From Haloarcula hispanica ATCC 33960 (GTDB taxonomy: Archaea; Halobacteriota; Halobacteria; Halobacteriales; Haloarculaceae): a stretch of 64,000 nt of DNA. The translations under genes and the position numbers were made by a program. The notes beneath the pieces were generated by a model. It was not told the DNA's origin, searched no databases, and saw nothing but the letters and a program-made list of their open reading frames with translations. The stretch spans positions 1 to 64,000 of the forward strand of contig NC_015948.1 of assembly GCF_000223905.1 (NCBI RefSeq), in the 5' to 3' direction. Positions 42,312 to 51,898 of this stretch are shown here, in pieces (position 1 is the stretch's first letter; each line of letters opens with the position of its first letter).

Positions 42312-44684
42312 CTAGTCGCCAGTCCCGTCGGGGGTGGAACGCGTAGTGCGCTCCTCGCTGGCACCGTCGGCATCGCCGTGGTCGTCTCCCCCGCCACTGG
42401 TGTCGAACTGATCGACAGTCGCGGCCAGCGAGTCGGCGCGGTCGCGGAGTTCGTCCGCGCTCTGGGCGATTTCAGCAACGGACGCGGACTGCTCCTCGGC
42501 GGCCGCCGATACCTGCTCGGCGTCCTCTGTCACGTTCTGGCTGATCTCGGAAACTCCATCGACGCGGTGGACGACGCTCTGTGTCGCGTCGGCCTGGTCT
42601 TCGGTGGCATCCGCAATCTCCTGAATCCCGTCGTTGGCGTCCTCGATTGCCTCGACGGTATCCTCGATGGCGTCGGCAGCCTCGCGGACAGTCTCGACAC
42701 CGGTGTCGATGTGGTCGCTGGTCGCGCGGATGTCCGTGACAGTCTCGTCGGTCTCCGTCTGCACGGCCGCGATTTCGGCCTCTATCTCTGCGGCCGCCTG
42801 TTTCGTCTCCTCCGCGAGGTTCTTGACCTCGTCGGCGACAACGGCGAAGCCCTCGCTGTCCTTGTCGGCACGGGCGGCCTCGATGTTGGCGTTCAGGGCG
42901 AGCATATTCGTCTGCTCGGCGATATCCGAGATGAAGTCGACGATCTCGCCGATGTCGTCCATCCGCTCCTGTAGCGCGAGAATCTGGTCGACCGCGTCTG
43001 CCGAGCGGGACTCGATTTCCGCCATGTCGTCGATGGCCGACTCGGCGGCTTCCCGGCCCGCTTCGCCACGGTCGACGGCTTCTCTGGCCGTCTCTGCGAC
43101 CGTCGTCGACGACGCTGCGACTTCCTCGATGCTCGCCGATAGCTGGTCCATCTCGGCGGCGGCCTCCTCGAGGTCGTCGTGCTGTCTGATAGCGCCGTCG
43201 GCGATCTCCTGTATGCGGTCACTGACGGTCTGGCTCGTCGTCTCGATTTCCTCGGCCCCGGTTGCGACCTCGATTGTGGCATTCGCGACCTCGTCGGCGA
43301 ACGCCGCGACCTCGCTGACGGTGGCTTCGAGGCCGTCGAGCATCGCGTTGAACTCCACTGCGACTTCCCGCATCGCCGTCTCTTCCGCGTCCTCGTCGAG
43401 TCGCTCCGTGAGGTCACCGTCGGCGATGTCTTGCATCACCGCGCTGTACTCGGTGGCGCGCTCCTGCAGACGCTGGCTGGCTTCCTCTGCCTCGGCCCGT
43501 GCGTCTTCTGCTTCCGTACGCAGCTCTTCGGCTTCCGCCCGCGCCGTCTTCGCTTCCTCGACCGCATCCTCCGCTTCCTGAATGCGGTTCTGCAGCGAGA
43601 CTCGCATATCGTCAAACGTCCCGTAGAGCCGGCCGATTTCGTCGGCACGGTTCGTCGAGAGGTCGACATCGAAGTCCCCGGCCTCGATGCGTTCGGCACG
43701 GTCTCGCAGCTGCTTCAGGGGGTCGACCGTGCGTTTCCCAAGCACGAGACCGACAGCCGACAACGAAACGAGCGCCAGCAGTACAAGCAGTCCGACCGTC
43801 TGACCGACCGTATCCCGGACACTGAACGCCTGGGCCGTGTCCAGGCTCGTAACAGTGACCCAGTTGGTGGTCGGGACGGGCGCGAACGCGTACACGCGAC
43901 CATCGGCAACCGCTGTCACCGGTGCTGCAGTGCCGTTCGCGTCGCGGATCGCCGCGAGGCTCTCACTATGGGTGTCGGCATCGAACTCGCGGTCGATGTT
44001 CAACACCGTCTCGTCGTTAGTGTTCAGAATCGTGGTTTCCTTCGTGGAATTGGCATCGCTGAGCCGGTCGACCTGGCTCTGGATGCGCGTGACGACGACG
44101 AGGTACGAGCCGTCGCGCTTCGGGACCGAGCTAGCGAACGCCATCACGGGCTCGTCGTTGAGGACCGGTGAGCGGTACGACCGACTACTCGACCACACCT
44201 GACTGTTGTTCCCGGGTCCTTCCGGCACTTCGGCGGCCGTCCACGGCGCGTCAAGTTCGGATAGCGACCGCCCCTCCAGCGGGAGTTCCGTGCTGGCGAC
44301 CACTTCGCCACGAGTATCGTTTACGAGGTGCATACTGACAACATCGTCGGGCAGTAGCTGGTCCTGCAACAGGATGTACGCCGCGGCGCGCCGGTCGCTC
44401 CGGAGCGGTTCGCCCTGTGAGACGGAGCGCGTGTGCGTGCGTTGCTGTTCGACCCACGAGCCGATAGAGCCCCCCTCCAGCTGGCTGGTCTCGGCGAGCT
44501 GTCCGGTCGTCTGGCGTTCGACGGCTGTGGATGTCGCCTGGAAGGTGAACGCGCCAGCGCCCGCGATGACGAGCAACACGGCAAGGAACGCAACAGCGAA
44601 CTTCGCAGCGAACCGCTGCCGGACAAACTCGGGAGCGACCCGATCAAGCGCGCTCGCCAGTCCGTCGAGCGGACCGCCCGCCAT
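42312..44684 (-). CDS. Halobacterial transducer (methyl-accepting chemotaxis protein)
   Basis: 790-aa chemoreceptor. TM1 lies at about residues 27-48 ([18 protein letters not shown]). An extracellular Cache-like sensor domain follows (about 50-300). TM2 near 300 ([20 protein letters not shown]) leads to a HAMP domain ([22 protein letters not shown]) and a long helical linker, a second HAMP-like segment, and the MA signalling domain. The highly conserved hairpin tip is [41 protein letters not shown]. It talks to CheA/CheW at the inner membrane. The start overlaps the stop of the BMP lipoprotein gene by one base, so the sensed ligand is probably the one that lipoprotein binds. Confidence 0.9.
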   Translation of the reverse strand: MAGGPLDGLASALDRVAPEFVRQRFAAKFAVAFLAVLLVIAGAGAFTFQATSTAVERQTTGQLAETSQLEGGSIGSWVEQQRTHTRSVSQGEPLRSDRRAAAYILLQDQLLPDDVVSMHLVNDTRGEVVASTELPLEGRSLSELDAPWTAAEVPEGPGNNSQVWSSSRSYRSPVLNDEPVMAFASSVPKRDGSYLVVVTRIQSQVDRLSDANSTKETTILNTNDETVLNIDREFDADTHSESLAAIRDANGTAAPVTAVADGRVYAFAPVPTTNWVTVTSLDTAQAFSVRDTVGQTVGLLVLLALVSLSAVGLVLGKRTVDPLKQLRDRAERIEAGDFDVDLSTNRADEIGRLYGTFDDMRVSLQNRIQEAEDAVEEAKTARAEAEELRTEAEDARAEAEEASQRLQERATEYSAVMQDIADGDLTERLDEDAEETAMREVAVEFNAMLDGLEATVSEVAAFADEVANATIEVATGAEEIETTSQTVSDRIQEIADGAIRQHDDLEEAAAEMDQLSASIEEVAASSTTVAETAREAVDRGEAGREAAESAIDDMAEIESRSADAVDQILALQERMDDIGEIVDFISDIAEQTNMLALNANIEAARADKDSEGFAVVADEVKNLAEETKQAAAEIEAEIAAVQTETDETVTDIRATSDHIDTGVETVREAADAIEDTVEAIEDANDGIQEIADATEDQADATQSVVHRVDGVSEISQNVTEDAEQVSAAAEEQSASVAEIAQSADELRDRADSLAATVDQFDTSGGGDDHGDADGASEERTTRSTPDGTGD

Positions 44685-45829
44685 CAGGCACCACCCGTGT
44701 TGGAGCGCTCAGTGGGTACGTCGATGTCGCCGGCGGCGACCTGCTCCCGCGACGTCGACAGCGCCTCCCTGACATCGTCGGGAATTGCCGGTTCGAGGGA
44801 GGTGCCATAGACGACGCCGACGCCGTCACTATCCAGCCCGAGAGAGACCACCTCACCAGCGGGAAGGCTGTCCGTGACCGTCGCCGTCGCAGCGTCGTAG
44901 ACGGCTACGTTCACCCGCTTGACCATGCTCGCGAGCACGACGTCCGCGTACCGGGGATTACTGCGGGACTGGTCCGAGTCAACACCGATTGCGTACCGGC
45001 CACTGGCCTGTGCGGCCTGGAAGATGCCGACACCTGCGCCACCCGCTGCGTGGTAGACGATGTCCGCCCCATCGTCGTACATCCCGGCTGCGATGTCGCG
45101 GGCGCCCTGCACGTCGTCGAAATTCCCGAGATACTCCGTGAGGACATCGACGTCCGTGTTGGCGTACTCGACGCCGGCTCTGAAGCCGGCCTCGAACTTG
45201 TGGATGAGGGGCTGGTCGAGGCCGCCGACGAATCCGACGGTCGTCTCGTCCGGGTTCGTCGAGCCTGCCCCGAGGTCGATATCTCTGGTCGTGAGCAGCC
45301 CAGCGAGGTTCCCGGCCTGGAACGATCCCTCGTGTTCGCGGAACACGTAACTCGCCACGTTGTCGGCCTCTACGACAGAGTCGACGATCATGAATTGCTG
45401 GTCTGTGTACTCCGGTGCAGTCTCAGACAGCCCCTCGGCCTGCAGGAATCCGATACAGCAGATCAGGTCGTATGGTGGGTTCGTCGAACTCGCCAGTTCG
45501 GCCTGTACCTCGGCGAAGCCGGCGACGCTGTTTGGCTCGTGGTTCGTGTATTCGACCCCATCATCGAGCCGCGCGCGCTGAATGCCGCGGTTCGCCGCAT
45601 CGTTGAACGAGCGGTCATCCAGCCCGCCCAGTGCGTACACCATTCCGACAGTCGCCGCCGCATCGCTCACGCCGATGTCGCTTTCCGTCGCTTGCTGGCT
45701 GTCGCCGGTGTCCTCGTCTCCGCTCCCTCCGAAATCCCCGAAGCGGCCTGCACAGCCGGCGAGCGTTGCGGTCGCGGCCGCGCTGCCGCTGGCGAGGAGC
45801 CGACGCCTTGTGATTTTTTGATCGCGCAC
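44684..45829 (-). CDS. BMP-family substrate-binding lipoprotein
   Basis: 381-aa binding protein of the basic membrane protein/PnrA family, whose characterised members bind nucleosides. The N-terminus [20 protein letters not shown] is a twin-arginine lipoprotein signal with Cys in the lipobox. The domain begins [23 protein letters not shown] (ligand-binding DDRSFND), with [50 protein letters not shown] and [18 protein letters not shown] all matching BmpA/PnrA. No permease or ATPase genes are adjacent. The overlap with the transducer suggests a chemosensory rather than a transport role, as in the Halobacterium BasB/BasT and CosB/CosT pairs. Confidence 0.88.
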   Translation of the reverse strand: MRDQKITRRRLLASGSAAATATLAGCAGRFGDFGGSGDEDTGDSQQATESDIGVSDAAATVGMVYALGGLDDRSFNDAANRGIQRARLDDGVEYTNHEPNSVAGFAEVQAELASSTNPPYDLICCIGFLQAEGLSETAPEYTDQQFMIVDSVVEADNVASYVFREHEGSFQAGNLAGLLTTRDIDLGAGSTNPDETTVGFVGGLDQPLIHKFEAGFRAGVEYANTDVDVLTEYLGNFDDVQGARDIAAGMYDDGADIVYHAAGGAGVGIFQAAQASGRYAIGVDSDQSRSNPRYADVVLASMVKRVNVAVYDAATATVTDSLPAGEVVSLGLDSDGVGVVYGTSLEPAIPDDVREALSTSREQVAAGDIDVPTERSNTGGA

Positions 45830-45958
45830 GGTTATTCTACTCTGAGTGAATCAGGTATACCAGCAAAAACTACTGGTCCCAATTCTCGGCACTGATACTA
45901 ATAGTACCCCAATGCCGCCTCATTTCAGTTCCACCCCGGTTTGCGAACCTTCTTAGGC

Positions 45959-45976
45959 CAGTGGGCATAACCACTG
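45959..45976 (+). promoter_or_regulatory. Palindrome at the mcm promoter
   Basis: CAGTGG-GCATAA-CCACTG is a perfect 6-bp inverted repeat. The ATG of mcm is at 45986, so the site overlaps the likely core promoter or transcript start, and could be an operator controlling replication-helicase expression. Confidence 0.45.
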
Positions 45977-45985
45977 TCCACTCAA

Positions 45986-48900
45986 ATGGCGACCGCCGAG
46001 AACACCGAACTCATCGACCGCTTCGAGGAGTTCTACCGCAACTACTACCGCAACGAGATCGGTGAGCTCGCCCAGAAATATCCGAACGACCAGAAATCGC
46101 TGTATATCGACTGGGACGATCTCTATCGCTTCGATCCGGACCTGGCCGACGACTACCGCACCAAGCCCGAGCAGATTCAGGAGTACGCCGAGGAGGCCCT
46201 GCGACTGTACGACCTGCCGGTGGACGTGTCGCTCGGACAGGCCCACGTCCGCGTCCGGAACCTCCCCGAGTCGGAGGACATCCGCGACCTGCGCCACGAA
46301 CACCACGGCAACCTCGTCGCCGTCAGGGGCATCATCCGGAAAGCGACCGACGTGCGCCCGAAGGTCATCGAGGCGGCTTTCGAGTGCCAGCGCTGTGGGA
46401 CGCTCACGCGCATCCCCCAGACCGCCGGCGACTTCCAGGAACCCCACGACTGCCAGGGCTGTGAACGACAGGGGCCGTTCCGGCTCAACACCGACCAGTC
46501 CCAGTTCATCGACGCCCAGAAGCTCCGCGTGCAGGAGTCCCCCGAAGGCCTGCGTGGCGGGGAGACACCCCAGTCCATCGACATCAACATCGAGGACGAC
46601 ATCACAGGCCACGTCACTGCGGGCGATCACGTCCGCGTGACCGGCATCCTCAAGCTCGACCAGCGGGGCAACGACAACGAGAAGTCCCCGATGTTCGACA
46701 TCTACATGGAGGGCGTCAGCGTCGAAATCGAGGACGAGCAGTTCGAGGACATGGAGATCACCGACGCCGACAAGAAGGAGATCGTCGAACTCTCCAACGA
46801 AGCTGACATCTACGACAAGATGGTCGGGGCCATCGCACCCTCCATCTACGGCTACGAGAAGGAGAAGCTCGCGATGATGCTCCAGCTCTTCTCGGGCGTG
46901 ACCAAAGAGCTTCCTGACGGATCTCGGATACGTGGAGATCTCCATATGTTGCTGATAGGAGATCCGGGGACGGGGAAATGCGTCCACGGTGACACGCGAG
47001 TAACTCTCGCAGACGGCCACGAACGGCCGATACGAGAGGTCGTTGAATCGAACTTAGATGATCCCAAACCAGTCGACGACGGCGTGTGGGACACTGTTGA
47101 TTTCGATGTCCCGTCACTCCAATCCGATGGAACAGTAGCCACGCAAAACGCGACCAAGGTTTGGAAGCGCAAGGCACCGGAAACACTGTATCGGATACGA
47201 ACCGCGACCGGTCGTGAACTCGATGTAACACCGTCACATCCACTGTTCGTCCAATCTAACGGGCGGTTTCAGGCCAGGAAAGCCGAGGAATTAGAGAGCG
47301 GGACACACGTTGCCGTTCCACGGAAGGTTTCCACAAATGCCCGTAACGAACTGGATGTCACGTTCCGACAATCACAGGCCCACAACAGAATCGACCTTGA
47401 CCTTCCACCGCAGTGGACACCCGAACTGGCCCGTCTGATCGGTTATATTGTTGCCGAGGGGTACGTCGAGCAACGTCCGGATAACACGGGGTATGTTTCG
47501 ATAACCAATAACGACCGCGAAGTTCTCGATGACGCGAAATCTGTTCTGGAGACACTGAACCTCAACGTTACGGAACGGAGTTCACACGAGGGGAAGACCA
47601 CCCGCGAACTGTTGTGTTCTGCCGGCGAGTTCGTGAGCTTCCTCGCATCTCTGGACGAAACGTTGCTCCAGTCCTCGGCGGAGAGACGCGTTCCGCAAGA
47701 TATCATGCGAGCCAGCGACAACGTTGTCACCGGATTTATTCGAGGCTATATCGAGGGAGAGGGACACGTTTCGACATCACAGCGGGAGATTACTGTTGCT
47801 TCGATGAGTAAACCGCTGCTGGAAGATGTTCGAACTCTGCTCGTCACACAAGGAATCACGGCACAACTCCAACCCCGGAACAACGGTAGCTACCGGCTTC
47901 GAATCTCCGGAAACTCCTTCCACGACTACGCCGAACAAATCGGATTCATCACAGCGCGAAAGACCGAAGCGTGCCGGCAGTTCGAGGGAACCCACGGAAA
48001 TACGAACCTTGATATTGTCCCCAATCTGGGTCCGGAACTCCGTCGCATCCGGGAAGCACTTGGACTGACGCAATCCGAGTGCGGCCTCCCGCGTTCGACG
48101 TATCAACACTACGAGCGGGGACGCCGAAACCCAAGCCGTGACAGTCTCGAATCGGTTCTCGATGCGTTCCAGGCACGGTTGGCTGAGATGAACAATGACA
48201 CACCTATCAGCGACACTGCGCGTAGCGACGGCGGCGGAACGGGGTCACTCCGTCAAGACCTGGATTCACTCACTGCATTCGTCGAAGGCGATATGGCATG
48301 GGACCGGATCGAATCGATAGAACCTATCGAACACGACGAAAAGTGGGTCTACGACCTCGAAATCGAGGGAACACACAACTATCTCACTAACGGCGTGGTC
48401 TCGCATAACTCACAGATGCTGTCATATATCGAGAATATCGCACCACGCTCTGTCTACACCTCCGGCAAAGGGTCGTCGAGCGCGGGGCTCACTGCGGCCG
48501 CCGTGCGCGACGACTTCGGCGACGGCCAGCAGTGGACGCTGGAAGCGGGCGCGCTCGTGCTCGCAGACCAGGGCATCGCCGCTATCGACGAACTCGATAA
48601 GATGTCTCCGGAAGACCGCTCCGCGATGCACGAAGCGCTGGAACAGCAGCGTATCAGCGTCTCGAAGGCTGGAATCAACGCGACACTCAAATCCCGCTGT
48701 TCGCTGCTGGGCGCGGCTAACCCGAAGTACGGTCGTTTCGACCAGTACGAACCCATCGGGGAGCAGATCGACCTCGAACCGGCGCTCATCTCCCGGTTCG
48801 ACCTCATCTTCACCGTGACGGACAAGCCCGACGAGGAGAAAGACCGGAACCTCGCCGAGCACATCATCCAGACCAACTACGCCGGCGAACTCCACACGCA

Positions 48901-49513
48901 CCGGACGGAAAACCCCACTTCGAATTTCAGCGAGGAGGAGGTCGGGACCGTCACCGAGGAGGTCGCGCCGACAATCGAACCGGACCTCCTCCGGAAGTAC
49001 GTCGCCTACGCGAAGCGCAACTGCTTCCCGACGATGACCGAGGAGGCAAAGAGCCGTATCGAGGACTTCTACGTCGACCTACGGATGAAGGGACAGGACG
49101 AGGACGCGCCGGTGCCCGTCACCGCCCGGAAACTGGAGGCGCTGGTCCGATTGGCCGAGGCCTCTGCACGTATACGCCTCTCTGACACCGTCGACGAAGC
49201 CGACGCCGACCGAGCGGTCGACATCGCCCACTACTGCCTGAAGGAGATCGGCGTCGACCCCGAGACCGGCGAGTTCGACGCCGATGTGGTCGAGACCGGC
49301 CAGTCAAAGACCCAGCGCGACCGCATCCAGAACATCAAAGGCATCATTTCGGACATCGAAGACGAGTACGACGAGGGCGCACCCGCCGACGTGGTCATCG
49401 AACGCGCCGAGGAGGTCGGCATCGACGAGTCGAAGGCCGAACACGAGATCGACAAGCTGAAACAGAAAGGTGAGGTGTACGAGCCCCGGACGGACCACCT
49501 CCGGACGACCTGA
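45986..49513 (+). CDS. mcm: MCM replicative helicase (intein-containing precursor)
   Basis: 1175-aa precursor, 698 aa after removal of a 477-residue intein, the normal length for haloarchaeal MCM. The N-terminal part carries a zinc motif (CQRCGTLTRIP...CQGCERQG). Walker A, GDPGTGK-S, is split by the intein after the Lys (residue 331). Walker B is IAAIDELDKM, then the arginine-finger block ALISRFDLIF and a C-terminal winged helix. MCM unwinds DNA at forks as a hexamer. The start at 45986 (MATAENTELIDRFEEFYRNYY) is the family's. Coding sequence flanking the insertion uses less biased codons than the rest of the gene, perhaps co-conversion on homing. Confidence 0.95.
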   Translation: MATAENTELIDRFEEFYRNYYRNEIGELAQKYPNDQKSLYIDWDDLYRFDPDLADDYRTKPEQIQEYAEEALRLYDLPVDVSLGQAHVRVRNLPESEDIRDLRHEHHGNLVAVRGIIRKATDVRPKVIEAAFECQRCGTLTRIPQTAGDFQEPHDCQGCERQGPFRLNTDQSQFIDAQKLRVQESPEGLRGGETPQSIDINIEDDITGHVTAGDHVRVTGILKLDQRGNDNEKSPMFDIYMEGVSVEIEDEQFEDMEITDADKKEIVELSNEADIYDKMVGAIAPSIYGYEKEKLAMMLQLFSGVTKELPDGSRIRGDLHMLLIGDPGTGKCVHGDTRVTLADGHERPIREVVESNLDDPKPVDDGVWDTVDFDVPSLQSDGTVATQNATKVWKRKAPETLYRIRTATGRELDVTPSHPLFVQSNGRFQARKAEELESGTHVAVPRKVSTNARNELDVTFRQSQAHNRIDLDLPPQWTPELARLIGYIVAEGYVEQRPDNTGYVSITNNDREVLDDAKSVLETLNLNVTERSSHEGKTTRELLCSAGEFVSFLASLDETLLQSSAERRVPQDIMRASDNVVTGFIRGYIEGEGHVSTSQREITVASMSKPLLEDVRTLLVTQGITAQLQPRNNGSYRLRISGNSFHDYAEQIGFITARKTEACRQFEGTHGNTNLDIVPNLGPELRRIREALGLTQSECGLPRSTYQHYERGRRNPSRDSLESVLDAFQARLAEMNNDTPISDTARSDGGGTGSLRQDLDSLTAFVEGDMAWDRIESIEPIEHDEKWVYDLEIEGTHNYLTNGVVSHNSQMLSYIENIAPRSVYTSGKGSSSAGLTAAAVRDDFGDGQQWTLEAGALVLADQGIAAIDELDKMSPEDRSAMHEALEQQRISVSKAGINATLKSRCSLLGAANPKYGRFDQYEPIGEQIDLEPALISRFDLIFTVTDKPDEEKDRNLAEHIIQTNYAGELHTHRTENPTSNFSEEEVGTVTEEVAPTIEPDLLRKYVAYAKRNCFPTMTEEAKSRIEDFYVDLRMKGQDEDAPVPVTARKLEALVRLAEASARIRLSDTVDEADADRAVDIAHYCLKEIGVDPETGEFDADVVETGQSKTQRDRIQNIKGIISDIEDEYDEGAPADVVIERAEEVGIDESKAEHEIDKLKQKGEVYEPRTDHLRTT
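46979..48409 (+). mobile_element. Homing intein inside MCM Walker A
   Basis: 477-residue intein (precursor residues 332-808). The first residue is Cys (CVHGDTRVTLADG, block A), block B is TPSHPLFV, and the C-terminal block YDLEIEGTHNYLTNGVVSHN ends His-Asn before extein Ser. Two LAGLIDADG-type motifs, LIGYIVAEG and IRGYIEGEG, form a homing endonuclease. Between the endonuclease and the C-terminal splicing block is an XRE-like helix-turn-helix (LRRIREALGLTQSECGLPRSTYQHYERG). All splicing residues look intact, so the host protein should be made. The base composition is visibly lower in G+C than the extein. Confidence 0.95.
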
Positions 49514-49514
49514 T

Positions 49515-49787
49515 ATGGACCGCATTTCCGCACTCCGCAACATCGAGGAGGCGCTGGCCGAGTTCGAGACAGGGTCGAAGTCACTCAGTGACCTCGAACA
49601 GGACGTTCGCGGGACGCTCCGGACCTACGCGACTGAGTTCGAGGGGGACCTGCAGGCCTACCGGGCAAGCGGTGAGGCCGCCGTGGACGGCCTCGTCGTC
49701 CTCGCGCCATCCGAGACAGCAGCCCGCGAACGGGTGCAAGACCTCGTCGCGGACGCCGGCGAATTTACCGTTACAGTCGTCGAGTAG
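49515..49787 (+). CDS. Small acidic helical protein next to MCM
   Basis: 90-aa protein starting one base after the mcm stop. Two helices (DRISALRNIEEALAEFETGSKSLSDLEQDVRGTLRTYATEF) are followed by a beta-alpha-beta-like section (AVDGLVVLAPSETAARERVQDLVADAGEFTVTVVE). I do not recognise the family. Position suggests co-transcription with mcm. Confidence 0.6.
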   Translation: MDRISALRNIEEALAEFETGSKSLSDLEQDVRGTLRTYATEFEGDLQAYRASGEAAVDGLVVLAPSETAARERVQDLVADAGEFTVTVVE

Positions 49788-49926
49788 GGCGTTCTCTAGC
49801 ACCGCGGGTACTGTCGGTGTCTCCATCTGCTGTCCACAGTGTCGACTCCGGAGTCCGACTGCCGCCGCTATCTTTCTGGCCAGTCGTCATATATATTCAA
49901 TTTAAACCACATTCAATTCAGTAAAA

Positions 49927-49934
49927 TTTTATAG
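49927..49934 (+). promoter_or_regulatory. TATA-like box for the 49957 gene
   Basis: TTTTATAG is centred 27 bases before the GTG at 49957, in a markedly AT-rich island (49889-49945). Two direct repeats ATTCAATT at 49895-49902 and 49911-49918 lie just upstream and could be regulator sites. Confidence 0.6.
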
Positions 49935-49956
49935 TAATAATAGTAATGTCTACCCA

Positions 49957-50292
49957 GTGCTACTCGTCGTCACGTACTCCCGGGCGGCACGCACAGACCT
50001 GCGGAACGTCTGTCGTGCCCACGAAGACTGTGTCGTTCGGCAGTTCGGGAGAGCAGCGCTGTTCTCCGGAACCGAGTTCGGGGCCTTCCAGGCGCTCCGG
50101 CTCCACGAGAAACACGACCTCGACATACAGATCGAACACGTCGAACCGTTCGAGCCGACAGACGTCCCGAAGCACGTCCGCGAGGCGGCCAAACGGTACG
50201 AGGCACGCGAGGAACCGGCGACGCCCTACGAGCGGTTCGCGTCGGGGCGTGACCTCCCGGACCCGGACCAACTCCGAGGCGTCGACCTGTGA
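49957..50292 (+). CDS. Unknown haloarchaeal protein, first of MinD-block
   Basis: 111-aa protein. The start is GTG at 49957, at the predicted leaderless transcript start. The first half is compact and helical (MLLVVTYSRAARTDLRNVCRAHEDCVVRQFGRAALF), with two cysteines. It continues FGAFQALRLHEKHDLDIQIEHVEPFEP and ends with a proline/acid-rich tail. Its GTGA overlap with the next gene (4 bases) shows translational coupling. Not recognised. Confidence 0.65.
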   Translation: MLLVVTYSRAARTDLRNVCRAHEDCVVRQFGRAALFSGTEFGAFQALRLHEKHDLDIQIEHVEPFEPTDVPKHVREAAKRYEAREEPATPYERFASGRDLPDPDQLRGVDL

Positions 50293-51098
50293 AGCTCCGC
50301 GTCGCTGGAACCACTTACGCGGGCGCTGTCGTCGACCTCCGAGCGCGAGACGTCGACGGTCGAATCATCGCCGCGAGTATCCGTGGGCGGCGGTGCTTTC
50401 CGGCCCTTTCCTGCCCGGAACCACCGGCCGTGTACGCCTACGCCGGATACGTCCACCCGTCGATGGGACTCCGAACGCGGACCGCGCTCGCGGCCGCCGC
50501 TCGGTCACGGGGACACGAGACCCCGCAGGACGACGCTATCGCGGAGTGCCGCGCCCAGCTGGCCGAGCTCGAATGTTCGCCGCCGGATCTGCCGGACCCT
50601 ATCGATCCCGTCCCGGAGTCGACCATCGACGGCCTGCAGGAAGCGGTCGCGACCCACCGCGGCCGTCTCACCGCTCGGCAGGCGGTCGGGGCGGACGACG
50701 GGGCGGTACAGGCTGACCTCCGGGACGCGGCGACAGAACTGAGCGAACGGGAGACCCGACGGGCTGCCGCCAGAGAGACCCGCGAACTCCGCCGGGAGCG
50801 GGCACGCGCCTACCGGGATACGCTGGAGGAGCAGCGACGGCTTGCTGACGAACTGGCGAATCTCCGACGGAGTGCCCGGGCGACCCTCGTCGACCGATGC
50901 GCCGATGCGTTCGCTCGGGCCATCGAAGCCGTTCCGGGGCCGGTCCCGGACAGCCCGTTCGACGCCGATCCAGTAACGGCCGCGCTGGCCGTACTCCGGG
51001 TCGCCCGGACGCCCGCACCGGTCGTCCTCGGAACGGATCGGTTCAGGTCACCGACGGCTGCGTCGGACTGTCTCGACGCCCCTGTCGTCCGCTGCTGA
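50289..51098 (+). CDS. Unknown protein with coiled coil, second of MinD-block
   Basis: 269-aa protein starting with GTG inside the previous stop. The N-terminal part has a predicted beta-rich domain (LRVAGTTYAGAVVDLRARDVDGRI, CFPALSCPEPPAVYAYAGYVHPSMGLR). The middle is a long Arg/Glu-rich coiled coil (about residues 140-205: ELSERETRRAAARETRELRRERARAYRDTLEEQRRLADEL). A C-terminal part ends RSPTAASDCLDAPVVRC. Six or so cysteines are scattered. No family known to me. Confidence 0.6.
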   Translation: MKLRVAGTTYAGAVVDLRARDVDGRIIAASIRGRRCFPALSCPEPPAVYAYAGYVHPSMGLRTRTALAAAARSRGHETPQDDAIAECRAQLAELECSPPDLPDPIDPVPESTIDGLQEAVATHRGRLTARQAVGADDGAVQADLRDAATELSERETRRAAARETRELRRERARAYRDTLEEQRRLADELANLRRSARATLVDRCADAFARAIEAVPGPVPDSPFDADPVTAALAVLRVARTPAPVVLGTDRFRSPTAASDCLDAPVVRC

Positions 51099-51100
51099 CT

Positions 51101-51107
51101 TTTAAAT
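51101..51107 (+). promoter_or_regulatory. TATA-like box for the 51131 gene
   Basis: TTTAAAT is centred 27 bases before the ATG at 51131, so a second, leaderless transcript may start within the MinD block. Confidence 0.5.
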
Positions 51108-51130
51108 CGGAAGGCCGGACCACCACCCCT

Positions 51131-51898
51131 ATGGTTACCTTCGACTGTCGCGCCGAGCGAGTTGACGGCGTGACGCTCGTCACGGCGACCGTCGGCGACG
51201 TTACCGAACCGACTCGAATCACTGTTCGGAACTGTCTCGATGGCCCTCTCTGGCCGCCGAGAAAGCAGGGCGTTCCAGAGGCCGGCTGGACCGAGGACGG
51301 CTTCGAGGGCATCGTCGGCCCGGGAACGCACGCGCTCGGTTACGCGACGCCGGCCCCACTATCTGACCAGCCGGCAGATCTGGTGCGTGCCGAGCCGACG
51401 TCCGATACGACCCCGGCGGACGAGCGACTCGACTCCGCAGATGCCGTCCTCAGGGAACTGGGCGACCCGTCGCCGCCTGTTGATGCTGTGCCTGCAGGCG
51501 AGCCATCGCAGGCGGCCGAAGCCGCGAGTCGGCGGTCGAATGAATCCACAGTCGAACAGGAGATGGACCCGCAGCGAGCGACCGTCAAATCGCCAGCCGA
51601 GTCGGGGACGCCGATGGGCCTGCGACCGGACCAGCAGCTCCCCGACGCTGTCTCGCAGTGGCTCGAAACCGTTGCTCGACGCGTCGACCGCGCAGAGCGG
51701 CTGGCCGAGGCGGACTCGCTGTCGGCGGCGACAGCTGCGGTTCGCGCGGCGGACGGTCTGTCCGGCGTCCGGACGGTCACGACACGCGGCGATACTGACG
51801 AGCAGATGCTCCGTGCGTTGGCCCGGCGGGCCGAACGGCTCGCCGACCGACGGGCGGCCGCCACAGTGCCGACCGAGACGCTGTCGCGCCTGGCATGA
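51131..51898 (+). CDS. Unknown protein, third of MinD-block
   Basis: 255-aa protein. The first ~80 residues form a beta-rich domain (VTFDCRAERVDGVTLVTATVGDVTEPTRITVRNCLDGPLWPPR). The middle ~90 residues are a Pro/Ala/Ser/Glu-rich disordered stretch. A C-terminal helical domain follows (VSQWLETVARRVDRAERLAEADSLSAATAAVRAADG). Its ATGA overlaps the MinD-like gene by 4 bases, so they are translated together. Not recognised. Confidence 0.6.
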   Translation: MVTFDCRAERVDGVTLVTATVGDVTEPTRITVRNCLDGPLWPPRKQGVPEAGWTEDGFEGIVGPGTHALGYATPAPLSDQPADLVRAEPTSDTTPADERLDSADAVLRELGDPSPPVDAVPAGEPSQAAEAASRRSNESTVEQEMDPQRATVKSPAESGTPMGLRPDQQLPDAVSQWLETVARRVDRAERLAEADSLSAATAAVRAADGLSGVRTVTTRGDTDEQMLRALARRAERLADRRAAATVPTETLSRLA

